A stretch of 64,000 nt of DNA, from assembly GCA_001792895.1 (NCBI GenBank), contig MARA01000005.1:124001-188000 (forward strand). The letters run 5' to 3'. The position numbers and the translations under genes were made by a program. The stretch's first letter is position 1, and each line of letters begins with the position of its first letter. The notes beneath the pieces are model-generated. The model was not told the DNA's origin. It did no database searches and worked only from the letters and a program-made list of their open reading frames with translations. Source of the stretch: Lentinus brumalis. Its lineage: Eukaryota; Basidiomycota; Agaricomycetes; Polyporales; Polyporaceae. This document shows, one piece after another, positions 11,724 to 24,200 of the stretch.

Positions 11724-14700
11724 ATGGCTACCCTGCTTCCTTTCCACAAGAATATCCTCGAGAAGATACACGACCCGGCTACATCTGAACTTGTCCTTCT
11801 CGCACGCGGTCTTGGACTCCGTCGGATCGTCTGCAAGCTCCTACAGATCTATGACTCGCCGCAAAACCTTGTGCTTCTCGTCAATGCCACGCCCGAGGAG
11901 GAGGCTGCGATAGGAGAGGAGCTGGGCATCATGGGATGCAGACACCCTGGCTTGCGTATCGTGGGGTTTGAGACAGGGAGGAAGGACAGGTAAGCATATC
12001 TCTAGTGCCCTGCACGAACGGTCTGGCGGTATACGCCCCGCATTCGCGTCCATCCCACTCTCATGGGTACTGCATCGATCCATCCTTGCGCGAGACATGC
12101 AATTCGTCGAGTGGTGCCAGGGACTGGAGCTCAACGTCAGTATATAGACAGGACTTGTACAAAAAGGGCGGTCTGGTATCAATCACATCCCAGATCTTCA
12201 CGGTCGATATGCTCACCTCCGACATTCCGACTCACCTCATCACTGGCATCCTTGTTCTGCACGCCGAGAGGTACGTCCAGGCTGAGAGGTAAGTCGCACC
12301 ACAACTCACGTCTCACAAGAGTGACCCCGACATCTGCGGAGGCATTCATCGTCCGTCTATATCGCGAGAAGAACAAGAACGGTTTCCTCAAGGCCTTCTC
12401 CGACCAGCCTGAACACATCACGAGCGGCTTGTCGCCTCTGCGGACTGTCATGAAGGAACTGCAACTCCGCACGGTGCACATATATCCACGGTAGGTCTGG
12501 CACGGGTATGACGCGACGCACCGGGCTAATCTGTACCAGCTTTCACGCAGACATCAAAGAGTCGCTGGATCGGAAAACCCCAGATATCGTCGAGCTTCAT
12601 CAAGAGATGACCGAAGCCATGTCCGAGATTCATAATGCTATCGTACAGTGTATGTCGACGACTCTCTCTGAGCTGAAGCGTGCAAACACGATGGTCAGCA
12701 CTTTTCCATGTCGCTCTGACACACGCTTGACCTCACGCACAGTATGACCTGGATGATCTGACTATCGACAACGCGTACTTCAGATCATTTGACATGATTG
12801 TCCGACGTATTCTTGACCCGGGTTGGCACAAAGTCGGTCCACGCACGAAGCAGCTTGTCAGCGATCTGGCGACGCTGCGTCGGTTACTGACGTACGTGCT
12901 TGCGCGCTCTTCCTACAACCTTGACTCACGCTACCACAGCTACCTCCTGACGTACGATGCGCTCGCATTTCACGCGTACCTCGAGACCCTCATCGCGTCC
13001 AACACGACATCTGATTCTGGAAACACCCGCCAGAATCAGTCACCGTGGATGCTCACCGATGCGGCCAACATCATCTTCCAATACGCCAAACGACGGTGCT
13101 ACGTCATGTCCTCGGCCTCTAAAGCCGCGCCGCCCAAGACCATAGACCTTACCGGTGAAGACTACGAATGGGCGATCCTAGAAGAGATGGAAGCTGAGGA
13201 ACGTGGTCGACCGAGCGGGAGCGGCAATGGCAAGGAGAAGCGGAAGCGGTGGCTACCGCAAGGGATGGAGCCGGTTCTCGAAGAGCTACCTAAGTGGTTC
13301 CTGCTTGCGGACGTTCTGCAGGAGATCGAGGAAGAGATGATTCGTCGCGAACCGATGTTGTCTTCACGTATGTCGTTCTTCGCGCGCATGCACATCGAAA
13401 CTGACCATGTGCGTAGTTTCCCCTGGCACGAACACGGTGCTCGTCATGGCGTCGTCCTTGCATACGTGCACGCTCATCAAGGACTTCCTCGCGACCATGG
13501 ACGCGGACGCCCCGCGCGGATCTCAAGGGCGGCGCATGATGGAGGACAAGCTCCGGCTGTACCTGTGGTGGAAGGGCAAGTTGTCTGAGCGCAAGGCCGA
13601 AGGCAAAGGTCCGATCGCACTGCCGAAGGGCAAGGACAACGCGCAGGACGAGATCAGCGAGGCGCTCAAGCGGAAAGACAAGGAGAAACAGGATCGGGCG
13701 GCCAGCAGGCGGAGAGTGCGGGGCGGGGCGCCTGCTCCCGTGACCAAAGCGCGGGATGCCTCTGGTTCTGGGGCTCCCGTGGAGATCAAGAAAGAGGCTG
13801 ACGAGATCGCTGATTTGTGCGTCTTTTGTTTCTGTCTGCTGTTCGTCGCTGACAAAGTCGTGCAGCTTGTCGAGCCAGGGGGTGGACGCAGCTGAGGCGG
13901 CGCTGGCTCAGGACCTGCAGCTGTTCGCTATGGACGACGACTTTGATACGCACTACGGCCTGCTGGCCCCGGAGCAGACCGTTCTCGTGCGGCCATACTC
14001 TGATGACTCGGACGACCAAGTGCTGCAAGAAATCAAGCCGCGCTTCATCGTGATGTACGAGCCCAACCTTGAGTTCATCCGACGAATAGAGGTAGGCTGC
14101 TCTTCGCTTGAGAGCCATGCGATCGCAGCTCATGGGCTCACGCACAGGTATATCGAAACTCGAACCCGGGCCTGGGTGTGAGAGTGTACTTCATGATGTA
14201 CAAGCTGAGCTGCGAGGAGGGCAAGTACCTGACCGGACTCCGCCGGGAGAAGGAGTCGTTCGAGCGGCTGATCAAAGAGCGCGGTGTGAGTGCGATTCGT
14301 TCCCTCGCGAAAGTGTGATCTGACAGTGCTGCAGTCTATGCTCATGCCTATCTACGAGGATCGCACGACTCCAGTAGGTGAAGCATTAATCAAGACCATC
14401 AGCACACGCATAGCGGGCGGAAGGAAGGAAGTGAGCTCCGAGCCGGCGCGGGTATGTCTGATGTATCTCTCGTTGGTTCGACGCCTGTTGACCATGATGC
14501 ACCAGGTCGTAGTCGATATGCGAGAGTTCCGCTCGTCCTTGCCTTCCCTTCTGCACGCTTCTGGACTGCTGGTGCTCCCGTTAACCTTGACCGTCGGAGA
14601 CTACATCCTGACCCCTGATATCTGCGTCGAGCGGAAGAGTATCCCGGACTTGATCTCCAGTTTCAACAGCGGACGACTGTACACGCAGTGCGAGCTGATG

Positions 14701-15303
14701 TCTGCACACTACAAGCAGCCCATTCTGCTGATCGAGTTCGAGGAACACAAATCTTTTTCGCTCGAGGTGCGCCCCGATGCTTTCACCTTCTCGTCCCCCG
14801 CTGACACACACTCTCAGGCTGTTGCAGACGTCAAGTCGTTCGTCAAGTCCAACAAGTACCCTTCGAAGAAGAAAGCCGACCCGCGCTCGGACACCGCTTC
14901 CTCGGCGGCGCAGTCCATCCAGTCCAAGCTCGTCCTGCTCACGCTCACCTTCCCGCGCGTCCGCATCATCTGGTCGTCGTCCCCATACGCGACCGCGGAG
15001 ATCTTCAACGACCTCAAGACGCTCTCGGCGGAACCCGATCCTGCGAAGGCGGTGCTCGTCGGCGCGGAGGAGGACCCCGACGCTGGCGCAGGTGTGAACG
15101 CGGCGGCGGAAGAGCTGCTGCGATCGTTGCCTGGGATCACAGCGAAGAACGTCAAGCATGTCATGAGCCGGGTCCGGAGCGTGCGGGAGTTGTGCGAGTT
15201 GGACATGAAGGACGTGCAGGAAATACTGGGTGTCGAGCCCGGGAAGGCGTGCTGGGAGTTCATACACAGGGGAGAGAAGGGACGTGGGTTGTCTGCGTCG
15301 TAG
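11724..15303 (+). CDS. RAD1: XPF/Rad1 family DNA repair endonuclease catalytic subunit
   Basis: Twelve exons: 11724-11989, 12148-12270, 12320-12490, 12540-12693, 12743-12891, 12940-13367, 13417-13816, 13866-14091, 14148-14285, 14335-14451, 14506-14766 and 14818-15303. They sum exactly to a 972-aa frame, normal for the family. The N-terminal helicase-like part has DLYKKGGLVSITSQI, VDMLTSDIP and LRTVHIYPRF. The nuclease domain has VVVDMREFRSSLP, GDYILTPDICVERKSIPDL (the ERKxxxD active site) and NSGRLYTQ. The C-terminus has tandem helix-hairpin-helix signals (LLRSLPGITAKNVKHVM). Such proteins pair with ERCC1/Rad10, cut 5' of DNA lesions in nucleotide excision repair and act in single-strand annealing. 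All catalytic residues are present. The 51-nt intron at 14767-14817 has no in-frame stop. Exon 2 has two usable donors. Confidence 0.96.
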
Positions 15304-16646
15304 AAGGGTAATGGTGCGTTTTCCAGGATGAAGTCGCGATGTTGGTGACTCTGACGCGACTTTTTTTCGGCTCGTTGCCTCTGTTCACAAGGTCAGTTAC
15401 CCAACCCAGATACACTGTGCCCGCAGGCGTGATCCATGTCAGCATAACCTTCCAGGCGCGGAAATACGCTCAACGAAGCAATCAGGCTATGTCCGTCGTA
15501 ACATCGCCGCCGTCAGACGTTTTTAAAGAGGATGCCAGCGCTGCTACACATTGTTCCCCCGCTCCGGCTCTCCGGCTATGTGGCGCTCGAGGACGTCTTA
15601 GTCAGGCTCGAAGGTAGAGAGTTCCGCCCTGTAGGACCGAAAATGGTGCTACCGTTGTCTTGTTTCCTCGCCCGCTCCATGTCCGCCGTGGTGAGAGGTT
15701 AGCAGCCCGACTATTTCATAGATTCCTAGGCTCACCCTAGAGGCTATTAGTCGTCTACATCGGACACAAACAGCCAACATACAGCCTCCAGGATCTCCCT
15801 CTCAGCAGGGCAAGCACGATTACTCGTGCGATCGTAGGTACTCATATCCTTGCGTTATCATGGCGAATGCGTCGCGATCACGCAAGTCTATAACAACGCA
15901 GACGACCCCCACCACTCATCAGGACTGCTGGGTGAGAACAAGGTTGATCAGTTGTCCCACCGGAGACTGACAAGGCTACTGGCAGTGGTAGTCGAAGAGC
16001 TTCGAAGATGGCGTGGAAGGTTCGCAATACGGCGGGACTAAAGCGCATACGGATAAGGTTCGTAAGATCTGCTCAGGAATTCTCACATCGAATGTCATCG
16101 ATGGTGGTATGACCAGAACCGCGCACCAGAGCTTGACTGACAAATCCATCTGCATACCAGTATGACAGTGCGCCCAGTCAGGCATCGATCGCTACGAACA
16201 CAGCTGCGCTGTTCGCAGTCGATCGTCGAGCTGAGCTCGTAGGATCAACAGACGTGCTGGCTCAAGTCACAGGCGCAATACTTCCGTCAGTATTCTTGCG
16301 ATCACGCGCCCCTCCGTCTTATTCCAGCAAGGGAAGGACGCACGTCTTTCTGGATGCATGATACCGAAAGCAAAATGAGCACCCGGGGGTTGTTTCAGGT
16401 CGTGTTCCCACTCATCAGGCTGACAGAAGACATCTGCCACGGTTGCTTCCCACAACGTCGCGTCCCGCCGCCACAATGAGTAAGCTTTCCAACATGTGCC
16501 CCGTCCCAGCTAGGCTGCATGTCAGACGCTCGCAACGCACCCATATATAACCGACCAATCCCCTGAGCGAGGATGTCCCCAGTTCCCCGCTCGCAGTGTA
16601 ACCTGACAGTCACCAAGGAGCATCTTCGCCATCGTACTACGCAGCC
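15304..16646. other. Intergenic region upstream of the GST array
   Basis: About 1.3 kb without a supported gene. ORFs of 60-95 codons on both strands are not recognisable and have no promoter or splice support. The proximal end holds the first GST promoter, with the TATA box at 16544-16550 and an adjacent CCAAT. Confidence 0.4.
16544..16550 (+). promoter_or_regulatory. TATA box of GST copy 1, next to a CCAAT box
   Basis: TATATAA lies 97 nt before the ATG. It is followed at once by CCGACCAATCCCCTGAGC, a block whose equivalent is found upstream of GST copy 3. Confidence 0.6.
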
Positions 16647-17501
16647 ATGTCCCACGGAAAGCAATTCACTCTCTACACTCACAACGGCGGCCCTAACGGC
16701 TGGTGAGTTCGCGCGATCTTGTCTGATTGGCCGTCGTGTTAATGTACCTTTTAGGAAGGTCGCGTTGCTGCTCGAGGAGCTCGGTCTGAGTTACGAGTCG
16801 ATCTACCTCGATTTCCAGAAGAACGAGCAGAAGCAGTCTCCGCACGTCGACTACAACCCGAACGGGCGGATTCCGACGCTCATCGATCACAAGAACGGGG
16901 ACTTCGTGCTCTGGGAGTCCAACGCCATCCTCCTGTACCTCGTCGACAAGTACGACACCGAGAAGCGTCTGACGGTGACAGACGAGAAGGAAAAGCACAT
17001 CCTTAACCAGTGGCTCTTCTTCCAGGCCTCCGGACAGGGGTGCGTTCCCCCATTTGCTCGCGATCGTCCGACTGGACCATGTCTGACACGCTTCACGTAG
17101 CCCATACTTCGGTCAGGCGTTCTGGTTCCTGTTCTACCACCCGGAGAAGGTCCCGAGCGCCGTCGAGCGGTACCAGAAGGAGACAGCACGCGTGATCGGC
17201 GTGCTGGACGGCGTACTCGCGAAGTCGCCCTCTGGCTGGCTCGTCGGCGGCAAGTTCACCATCGCGGACCTCGCGTTCCTCACGTGGAACCGCGGTGCGG
17301 TCAACGTCATACTGAAGGACTTCGAGGGCGGCGATGTTGCGAAGAAGTACCCGGCATTCTACGCGTGAGTGTCTTTCGTTGGTTCGGTTTTGGTGTCGTG
17401 CTTTGCCTGACGATACTCGATGTTCTAGGTGGCACGAGAAGATCTCTGCTCGCGATGCGTCCAAGAAGATCTTTGCGGTGCAGGAAAGCCTGAAGAAGTA
17501 G
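16647..17501 (+). CDS. Ure2p-class glutathione S-transferase, copy 1
   Basis: Four exons (16647-16702, 16755-17039, 17101-17364, 17429-17501) give 225 aa, the usual size of a cytosolic GST. The thioredoxin-fold N-domain starts MSHGKQFTLY and has GPNGWKVALLLEELGLSY, NPNGRIPTLIDH with the cis-proline, and VLWESNAILLYL with the Glu-Ser that binds the glutathione gamma-glutamyl. The all-helical C-domain has LNQWLFFQASGQGPYFGQ and GWLVGGKFTIADLAF, the N-capping box. The Asn in PNGWK is the position described as catalytic or stabilising in Ure2p-like enzymes; no Tyr/Ser/Cys replaces it. Related enzymes conjugate or reduce xenobiotics with glutathione. It is the first of three tandem copies with identical intron positions. 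The substrate cannot be read from sequence. Confidence 0.95.
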
Positions 17502-18248
17502 ATTCCGTGAAGTCAGAGCGAAGGACGGTCGTGTATCGCTTGTACAGTATCTGATACCACAAGAATATGTTGGAACACCTCAGCAGTCTGCGTCAGTACT
17601 GTGGAGGAGGAGTGTAGCGAGCCTCCGCATCGCGCAGGGTGGGAAGGACGAGTGCCATGAGGTGCCACGGAACTCTGCCCGCCGCGTATTCTGGCATTCT
17701 TGCGTCTGAAGTTCTGAACAATGGAGGCATCACTTTCGTATGTACGATGAGCCAGAAGTCCAGCCTCATATCGCCGTCGCACTTGATTTGATGGCGAGAC
17801 TTCCGTGAGGGACGCATGGAAACATTACGCGCTCTTCGCGGCTCACCCAATCTCGAGGACTACTTGCTATCACATACCCGTGCGCGCAGTAGTAGTTCGC
17901 CTTCTTCCGAGGTCGGAGGCGTCGAACATCAAACATACCCGAACATGGTCAGGAAATTGACCTTGCTGCGTGTCCGCGGGCTGATTACTGCACATAAGTA
18001 AGTGTAGTAGCTGTACATCTGTTTCTTCAGAACAACTACGCGTCCGTACGCTTTTGATTCGCGGAGGTTAGGGCATTGGCGCGCGCCCCACCTGAGAGTC
18101 CGAACACGTTGAACACAGCCTCCGAAGTGCACGTTGAACACCACATCCTCCTCCGGCCGGTGCGTCTACGACACACGTATATAAAAGGCCAACCCATCTA
18201 GTGGATTCTGCATTCCATCGTTGTCACCGCACTACGGAATCACTAGTC
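17502..18248. other. Intergenic region between GST copies 1 and 2
   Basis: About 750 nt with no supported gene. It contains the 3' flank of copy 1 and the promoter of copy 2. I saw no relic of a further GST. Confidence 0.45.
18178..18187 (+). promoter_or_regulatory. TATA box of GST copy 2
   Basis: TATATAAAAG, a strong consensus box, lies 62-71 nt before the start codon of copy 2. Confidence 0.75.
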
Positions 18249-19117
18249 ATGTCCCACGGAAAGCAATTTACTCTCTACACTCACGTCGGTGGCCCTAACG
18301 GCTGGTGAGTCTTATCAACTCAATCAATCAAGCTGCTCTGTGCTGCCGCTGATGTACCTGCAGGAAGGTTGCCCTGTTGCTCGAGGAGCTCGGCCTGAGC
18401 TACGAGTCGATTTATCTCGACTTCCAGAAGAACGAGCAGAAGCAGTCTCCGCACATCGACTTCAACCCAAACGGGCGTATTCCAACGCTCATCGATCACA
18501 AGAACGAGGACTTCGTACTCTGGGAGTCCAACGCCATCCTCCTGTACCTCGTCGACAAGTACGATACCGAGAAGCGTCTGACGGTTACGGACGAGAAGGA
18601 AAAGCATATCCTTAACCAGTGGCTCTTCTTCCAGGCCTCCGGCCAGGGGTGCGTCTCCTCCTTTGCCCCGGCGCTCTTGCGCTTGACTCTTCTGACACGG
18701 CGCATGTACAGGCCGTACTTTGGCCAGTACTCCTGGTTTGCGCGCTACCACCCCGAGAAGGTCCTTAGCGCCCTCGAACGGTACCAGAAGGAGACGCAGC
18801 GCGTGCTCGGCGTGCTCGACGGCGTGCTGGCCAAGTCACCCTCTGGGTGGCTTGTCGGCGGCAAGTTCACCATCGCTGACCTCTCGTTCTACACGTGGGA
18901 TCGCGCTGCGATCAGCTCCATCTTGAAGGACGTCGAGGGTGTCGACGTTGAGAAGCAGTTCCCGGCGTTCTGGGCGTGAGTGTCGCTTCGGGTCGTCCAG
19001 TCTAGTGCATGGTCTAACTATACACGGCGTCGCAGGTGGCATAAGAAGACCGAGGCTCGCGACTCGGTCAAGAAACTGACTGAGCTGCAGGCTCGCCTCA
19101 GGACGCAGACTGCGTGA
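18249..19117 (+). CDS. Ure2p-class glutathione S-transferase, copy 2
   Basis: Four exons (18249-18304, 18364-18648, 18712-18975, 19036-19117) give 228 aa. The protein is nearly the same as copy 1 through the N-domain (MSHGKQFTLYTHVGGPNGWK, NPNGRIPTLIDH, VLWESNAILLYL) and diverges more in the C-domain (FGQYSWFARYHPEKVLSAL, WDRAAISSILKDVEGVDVEK). It ends in a slightly longer tail rich in Arg/Thr/Gln. All three introns match those of copies 1 and 3, so the copies arose by gene duplication. The strong TATA box suggests inducible or high expression. The enzyme role is glutathione-dependent detoxification, inferred from family. Confidence 0.95.
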
Positions 19118-19772
19118 AGTCTGAGCAACGGAATGTGAATTGCAAAGGAAGTTGTACGCGGAATCGCACACACGGTGTATAGTATACTCAAGAAGAAGTC
19201 TAAAGTATCGTGCCTCTGACCGTTGATGATGCCCACCACTTGGGCCGCATCGAGCACGCAGGGAACGACGAGTCAGAGTCAGTCCAGTGCGCGGCTTGCA
19301 TTCAGGGTGCAAAGCTAGCTACCCGGGCGGTAACCTGGGGCTTCCTCCGAGGACAGATCGGGCGCAGCAGCATCCTTGGCGCATCTTACGATGATACTCT
19401 CGAGTCTGCTTGACTCCTCAAGTGTGTTCCTCCGGACAGCGCAGAGAAGGCTGTGCGTGGTTACTAAGTCAAAGCTGGCGAGAGCCTGAGGAAGTCCGTA
19501 GATATGCAGCGCAGAAGTCGTCGGGAAGTCCGTGGGTTTATGGAAGACACCATGCTGCGTAAACTGCGGGAAGGGCAATGACGCAGTACCCTTCGGTGCA
19601 CCCCCGGACATAGTAATCATCTTCGTGACTCGATCGTACGTCGGACGCTCATGTTGTACCCAACTTGTACTTAACCAGCCAATCCGCTGAGCTGTTGTCC
19701 TTAGTCCCTTGCTCGCACACGCTCATCGTCAAGTACCGTCCCACACGTTTGCATCCATCGCACAGCGCAGCC
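19118..19772. other. Intergenic region between GST copies 2 and 3
   Basis: About 650 nt without a supported gene. The promoter-proximal part (19640-19770) aligns by eye with the copy 1 promoter around CCAGCCAATCCGCTGAGC, but the TATA position reads GTACTTAACC. Confidence 0.45.
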
Positions 19773-20658
19773 ATGTCTCACGGAAAACAGTTCACTCTAT
19801 ATGTTGCTCCTGACGGTGGTCCTAACGGCTGGTGAGCCTTCACCGTCTTATCTGATGATATTTGCTGGGGTGCATTTCAGTATCCCGCTGATGTAGTACC
19901 TCATAGGAAGGTTCTCTTCTTGCTCGAGGAGCTTGGCCTGAGCTACCATACGATCTGGCTCGACTTCAAGAATAACGAGCAGAAGCAGTCCCCGCACGTC
20001 GACTACAACCCGAACGGGCGGATTCCGACTCTCATCGACCACAAGAACGAGGACTTCGTGCTCTGGGAGTCCAACGCCATCCTCCTGTACCTCGCCGAGA
20101 AGTATGACTCCGAGAAGCGCCTGACGGTGACGGACGAGAAGGAGAAGCACGTTCTCAACCAGTGGCTCTTCTTCCAGGCCTCAGGCCAGGGGTGCGTGCT
20201 GTCCTTTGTTCACGCTCGTCTGAGCTCGACTGGTGATTTCTGACACGTTTTCGGTGCAGCCCGTACTTTGGCCAGTACTTCTGGTTCGCGCGGTACCACC
20301 CCGAGAAGGTCCCAAGTGCCGTCGAGCGGTACCAGAAAGAGGCGGCACGCGTTGTCGGCGTGCTGGATGGCGTACTCGCGAAGTCGTCCTCTGGCTGGCT
20401 CGTCGGCGGCAAGTTCACGATTGCGGACCTCGCGTTCTTCCCGTGGAACCAAGCTGCAGTGACCTACATCCTGAAGGACTACGAGGGTGGCGACCTTCAT
20501 AAGCAATTTCCGAACTTCTGCGCGTGAGTGTCCTTGTTTCCTTGCTCGATTCTGGTGCGTTGTTTGATGATGCGCGGCGTTGCAGTTGGCACGAGAGGAT
20601 GGCCGCTCGGGATTCGGTCAAGAAGTTGGGTGAAGTGCGGGCTAGCCTCAGGAAGTAG
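19773..20658 (+). CDS. Ure2p-class glutathione S-transferase, copy 3
   Basis: Four exons (19773-19831, 19907-20191, 20260-20523, 20586-20658) give 226 aa. It begins MSHGKQFTLYVAPDGGPNGW, one residue longer before the PNGW motif than copies 1 and 2. It keeps NPNGRIPTLIDH, VLWESNAILLYLAEKYD and GWLVGGKFTIADLAF. The C-domain resembles copy 1 (PEKVPSAVERYQKE...RVVGVLDG). Reading frame and splice sites are intact. The upstream region lacks the clear TATA box of the other two, so it may be expressed differently. Role as for the family: glutathione conjugation or reduction of small electrophiles in the cytosol. Confidence 0.95.
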
Positions 20659-21211
20659 TAAGCAGAATCAACGAAGGAAACTTGAAAAGCCGGAGTAGTT
20701 TTGCGTGTGCGAAGCCATCTATGTGGCTCACATGTTGTATCTCACCTAGAGTGCGCCGAGAAGAAGCTACTTATACCTCTGGAGCGAGTCACGACTCAAG
20801 TACTCATCAAGTTACATACTAGTAGTCTGGGATGATCTTTAAGGACTCGGACAGCCTGTGGGCGAGAACCCACTGTCTTCCTCGAGCTAAGGCAGTACTA
20901 GTAAAGTATACTGTACTTAGCTATGTAAGTGCGGAATTGAGTATAAGTAATCAAGTAAGTCAACGAGTCAATGTACAAGTAACTCCATAAGTAAATGAGG
21001 TTTATACTTGTCAAATTGAAGCGTTGGTTTCATACTCCGGGCGCCTCTAATCTTTCTTCCCGACCTCGACGACCTCGACATCGACATCGCCGCCGCCGCC
21101 GTCGTCGTCCACGACCAAAACCGAACCGGGCTCGCTGGTCTAGACGTCCTTGCTGCTGTCTCCTTGTGGTCGCTGGTCGACGTCGCCGTGCCGCCCGGTC
21201 GCTCCATCACT
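20659..21211. other. Intergenic region / 5' leader of the Axl2-like gene
   Basis: This contains repeated AGTACT/TACTTAG-type elements (about 20798-20930) and an AAGTAA-rich stretch (20940-21000). A trinucleotide-rich tract of GAC/GCC/GTC (21060-21115) follows, probably the leader of the next gene. No separate gene is supported. Confidence 0.45.
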
Positions 21212-24200
21212 ATGCTCCTCATTCTTTACACTCTCGCTGCTGCCGTCCTCGCACGCGCGTCGTCGTCGCCGGCGGTTGCGGTTGCATACCCACTCGAGGA
21301 CCAGCTGCCTCCGATTGCTCGCATACACTCTCTTTTCACCTGGTCATTTTCCCCAGATACGTTCGTTTCTGCTTCCCGTTTCAGCTACTCCGCCTCTCAA
21401 TTGCCCGCCTGGCTTTCTTTCGATCCATCCACCCGGACCCTCTCGGGAATGCCGTCGGAGGATGACGAAGGGAACCCGGAGATCGTAATCACGGCGAGTG
21501 ACTCCAAGTCTTCAGGCCATGCTTCGTCTTCTGTAACCCTCTGCGTTACCCCGTACCCCGGTCCGGAGCTCAGCATTCCCGTCGAGCAGCAATTCGTCGC
21601 CAAGAACCCCTCCTTGTCCTCCGTATACCTCATCACGAACAACTCGGCCCTACATGGTCAGCGCCCAGCTTTGCGCATCCCGCCAAAGTGGTCGTTCAGC
21701 ATCGGGTTCGACTACGCGACGTTCTCGGCAAAGAACAACTTGTACTACGCGGCGCGCCAGGCGGACGGCTCTCCTCTCCCGGAATGGATCGACTTCAACG
21801 AGCGCGCGATGACCTTCAACGGCGTCACCCCGCATCCGCAGAACCTGACCGAACCGCACACTGTGTCTCTCGTCTTGCACGCGGCCGACCAGAAGGGATA
21901 TTCTGCGTCCTCTGTGTTCTTTGACATTGTAGTCGCTGCACATGAGCTGTCTTTGGCGACGGCCTCTTTGCCCACCATCAACGTCACCGCGGGGCAGCCC
22001 TTCACGCTCACTTTGAACTCTGATGCCGACTTCTCTGGGGTGCTTATGGACGGCCAGCCGGTCTCTCCTCAGAACATCACATCCTTGGATATCGATACTG
22101 CGGACCTCGAGAGCTGGCTACGGTACGACTCAACGACCAAGACGCTCAGCGGGCAACCGCCGTCGGACTTCAACACGGGTGTGCTTCCTGTGACCATGAC
22201 CTCCTCGGTGAACCAAACGCTCCAGACGGACGTCACCATCGCTGCCGTTCCCTCATTCTTCTCGAGCGATCAACTGGATCCGGTCTTGGCGTCGAGTGGC
22301 GGCGCGTTCACCTTCAGTCTCGTCCCAGACTTCTCGAACAGCACTGGGCTGGGCAAAACTTCGGATGTGGAAGTCACAGCTGCGTACGACCCTCTTGAGG
22401 CTGGAGACTACTTGCACTTCGATCCGGCATCGTCCGCGCTCTCGGGCACGATGCCCGTCAACTTGTCTTATCAGCACATCTCGGTCACTTTCACAGCTTA
22501 CTCGCACATCACCCATTCTACTTCGCACACTACGCTTCCCGTGTCTCTCTCGTCCGGTGATTTCGAGAAGAACCAGCACGACAAGAAGGGCAAGGGCGGC
22601 CTGTCAGCCGCGGCTCGTCAGAGGCTCATGCTTGGACTGAAGCTTACGTTCGGGATCATCTGCGGCTTCATCACCTTCGCGATCATCTTCGCGGTCCTCC
22701 GGCGCTGCTCGCAGGTCCCGGATAGTGCTGTCGTAGGCGAGGAAGCCGGTCGCGCGTATACTGACGATGAGAAGAGGTGGTACGGAATCGGCATCGAGGT
22801 CAACGGCGAGAAGCACCAACCTTCTCTGCCGAGTCGTGGCTACGGCTGGAGCGAGGGTATCGTCGCTCCGACGCGGTCGCCCAGTAAGCAGCTCAAGGAC
22901 GACGGTCTCGGGGCGACTCTCTCTCGGATCCTTACGCGGACACTTTCGAACATCTCTCGTGATCGGTCGCCACTCAGCCCTGTTGGCCATCCGCAGAGCC
23001 CTGGAGTCATGAAGAAGGCCGAGTTCATGCACAAGGTCAAGGCGACCGCTCGGATCGTGAGCGACAAGTATCGGCGGGTCGTCAGCGGACCAAAGCGACC
23101 TGTCATCTCGAAGCCGAAACTCATCATGACTAACGACAACCTGACTCGCGCGCCGGCACGTACTGATATCGACGGGCTGCCCTTCAGCGACCCTCACGGC
23201 CTTCTCTCTGCCAGAGACCTTCGCACGTTCGACGGTACGGCCACTAGCCATTACGCCCACAGCGGCATGACCAGCCTTGTGGACTCGCCAACCTCGTCAA
23301 CGGATGCGCGTTCTATTCCCCGTCGTCGTGCAGACTTCGCCCCTCCGAAGCCCATCAAGAACATCCCGCAGGCGCGGCTGGCTGAGGCCGAGCACCAATC
23401 GATGGACACACTGTCTACTCGGTCTTCGACCCGCACACACGAGGCCGAGGCGGTCATCCAGCACGCCACACGCGCCACGAGCGTACGCAGCGGGGTGAGC
23501 GGATACTCGTTCCAAACCTCTACGGACGCGCACGGACAGACTCATGTGGAGAGGACGCGCCCGCGGCTGGTCCCGTTCACGAGCGCCACGCGGGTCCCTG
23601 TACCGAAGCTGCCCTCGTCGTTCTTCTCGCCTGATATGAACGCCGCCGCACCTGGGCCTGTGCAGACGGGCGCGAAGACGAAGCGCGTGGTGAGCCAGAT
23701 TGCTAAGGTCTTCAGGGGCACAGGCGGATCCCCGGTACCTCCGCAGGGTGCAGCTGAGGCTGCGGACGAGCTCCGGGCGGGTATCGAGTACGTGCGCGCC
23801 CTCGGAGACGATGGACGTAGTTCTCTCGCGGTGACCCATCGTACGTGTGACTTTTATCACTTGCTGTGTGACGCCTTCTGACGAGCCTTTCTCTGCAGCT
23901 GAGCGGTCTCCTGCGCCGTCGGCAATGTCGTTCTCGTCGCTCGAGTCGTCAGGACATGCTCTATCGCCGATCCTTCCCCTCCATCCTCCGCAGCGCATGC
24001 TCGCGCGCACGGGCGAGCGGTTCAAGTTCAGTGTGCCCCTCGTCACCGAGGGCGCGGTGCAGAGCCAGAAGAAGCTCGACGTGCGCCTTGTCTCGGGGCG
24101 GCTGCTGCCGAAGTTCATTCGCGTGAATGCAGAGGGGACCCGCGTCGCGAAGGAGAAAGGGATAGAGAGGCGCGTGGTTGATTTGTGGGGCGTGCCGGTG

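Noticed and set aside
14581..15267. 228-codon minus-strand ORF
   Set aside because: It is fully antisense to the XPF nuclease and HhH exons, which carry the conserved protein.
21060..21115. Arg/Ser-rich ORFs over the GAC/GCC tract
   Set aside because: Trinucleotide-rich leader DNA that is open in several frames on both strands without any motif.
22604..23260. 218-codon minus-strand ORF
   Set aside because: Antisense to the Axl2-like cytoplasmic tail, Arg/Asp-rich composition typical of shadow frames.
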